Positions 63,513 through 64,000 of a DNA stretch of 64,000 bases are shown here, piece after piece. The position numbers were made by a program, and so were the translations under genes. Below the pieces are notes generated by a model, which saw only the letters and a list, made by a program, of their open reading frames with translations, was not told where the DNA came from and ran no database searches. The DNA is from Pseudomonas poae (GTDB lineage Bacteria > Pseudomonadota > Gammaproteobacteria > Pseudomonadales > Pseudomonadaceae): the NCBI GenBank assembly GCA_004000515.1, contig CP034537.1, positions 2,356,001 to 2,420,000 of the forward strand. The letters run 5' to 3'. Numbering within the stretch: the stretch's first letter is position 1; each line of letters begins with the position of its first letter.

Positions 63513-64000
63513 ATGCTCGATTCGCTGGAAATTTGCAGGCTTCTGGAAGGCCATGGTTGCAGCTTGAAGTACAAAGAAAAGGCCTACGCTAGAGGCTATG
63601 AGCACCCTGCACTTGAGTACCCGCTATTCGTCAAGCATAAAGCTATCGGCGCCGTCGGACTCCAACCATTGGTTTTGCACCCGGCATACCGCAAGTCAGT
63701 GCATTGGGAGCAAATCAAGGCATTGACGCAGGGCGCTCCCAATGAGAACTATAAAAGCACCAGCCTGGAAGTATTTCCGCGCGCGCTCGACTCAACCAGC
63801 AATACAGGTATTGCGGTCAATTGTGCGGATGATGAAGACTTGCGCAGCCTGTTCGCAGTGCTTACCGGCGAATCGACGGCCTTCGAGCAAGGTTTGGAAG
63901 ATGAATTCAGCCTGATTGAGATATTCGAGCAATCATCATTTGGGCAGCAAATTGAGAGTACCGAGCGCGAAGCCATTATTCGAGCGCGGGTAGGACAAAG
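63513..64000 (+). CDS. Probable HNH endonuclease, N-terminal part (cut by window edge)
   Basis: ATG at 63513 with a strong AGGAGGG site opens a frame that stays open to the end of the window (162 residues seen). The first ~130 residues (MLDSLEICRLLEGHGCSLKY, VGLQPLVLHPAYRKSVHWEQ) are not a domain I can name. The last visible residues, ESTEREAIIRARVGQS, match the lead-in that precedes the HNH nuclease domain in many stand-alone restriction-type HNH proteins. The catalytic His-Asn-His residues would lie beyond the window, so the nuclease call is inference. Confidence 0.6.
   Translation, partial: MLDSLEICRLLEGHGCSLKYKEKAYARGYEHPALEYPLFVKHKAIGAVGLQPLVLHPAYRKSVHWEQIKALTQGAPNENYKSTSLEVFPRALDSTSNTGIAVNCADDEDLRSLFAVLTGESTAFEQGLEDEFSLIEIFEQSSFGQQIESTEREAIIRARVGQ

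Overview
The window is chromosomal DNA from a Pseudomonas of the fluorescens lineage. This rests on the GC-rich codon use, the gene content and order (katB-ankB-radA, cstA-ybdD-yjiA-like, glyA, ettA, gdhA, an AsrA-like Lon protease) and Pseudomonas REP pairs of the forms GGGAGCGGGCTTGCTCGCGA and GGGAGCTGGCTTGCCTGCGA. The species call is inference.

Layout. 1-28.7 kb is mostly core housekeeping and envelope genes, with REP pairs between genes up to 18.6 kb and one foreign-looking stand-alone restriction-type nuclease (16.9-17.95 kb). 28.7-32.0 kb is AT-rich accessory DNA with an AlpA-type regulator, an inovirus Gp2-like (YagK/YfjJ) protein and an unrecognised gene. 32.06-41.63 kb is a cassette bounded by two ~130 bp diverged direct repeats; it holds a Nudix-like two-domain gene and a complete type I Zorya anti-phage operon (zorA-zorB-zorC-zorD). 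41.8-48.1 kb is a type I restriction-modification operon (hsdM-hsdS-small ORF-hsdR). 48.4-51.5 kb holds a NERD-domain/superfamily 1 helicase, a short RadC and a zinc-ribbon/glycine-zipper protein. 52.0-61.2 kb is recC-recB-recD. 61.2-64.0 kb looks like the start of another defence-type locus: a WYL regulator with two small unknown genes on the minus strand, and divergently a membrane/coiled-coil protein and the beginning of a probable HNH endonuclease.

How the genes work together. 32-64 kb reads as a defence island with RecBCD in it: Zorya (membrane motor plus helicase effectors), type I R-M, a nuclease-helicase, RecBCD and a WYL-controlled locus. Many neighbouring genes are translationally coupled by 1-4 bp overlaps (zorB/C, zorC/D, hsdM/S, hsdS/ORF/hsdR, recC/B, recB/D).

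Sequence quality. Twenty genes are broken by about 36 single-base insertions or deletions, almost all in homopolymer runs, and each gene returns to a family-typical length when these are corrected. I read this as uncorrected sequencing error, not gene decay. I therefore annotate each broken gene as one CDS spanning its fragments and state where the frame slips. One gene (the PAS-GGDEF-EAL protein) also carries an in-frame TAA that is a substitution, not an indel. No tRNA, rRNA or CRISPR array was found.
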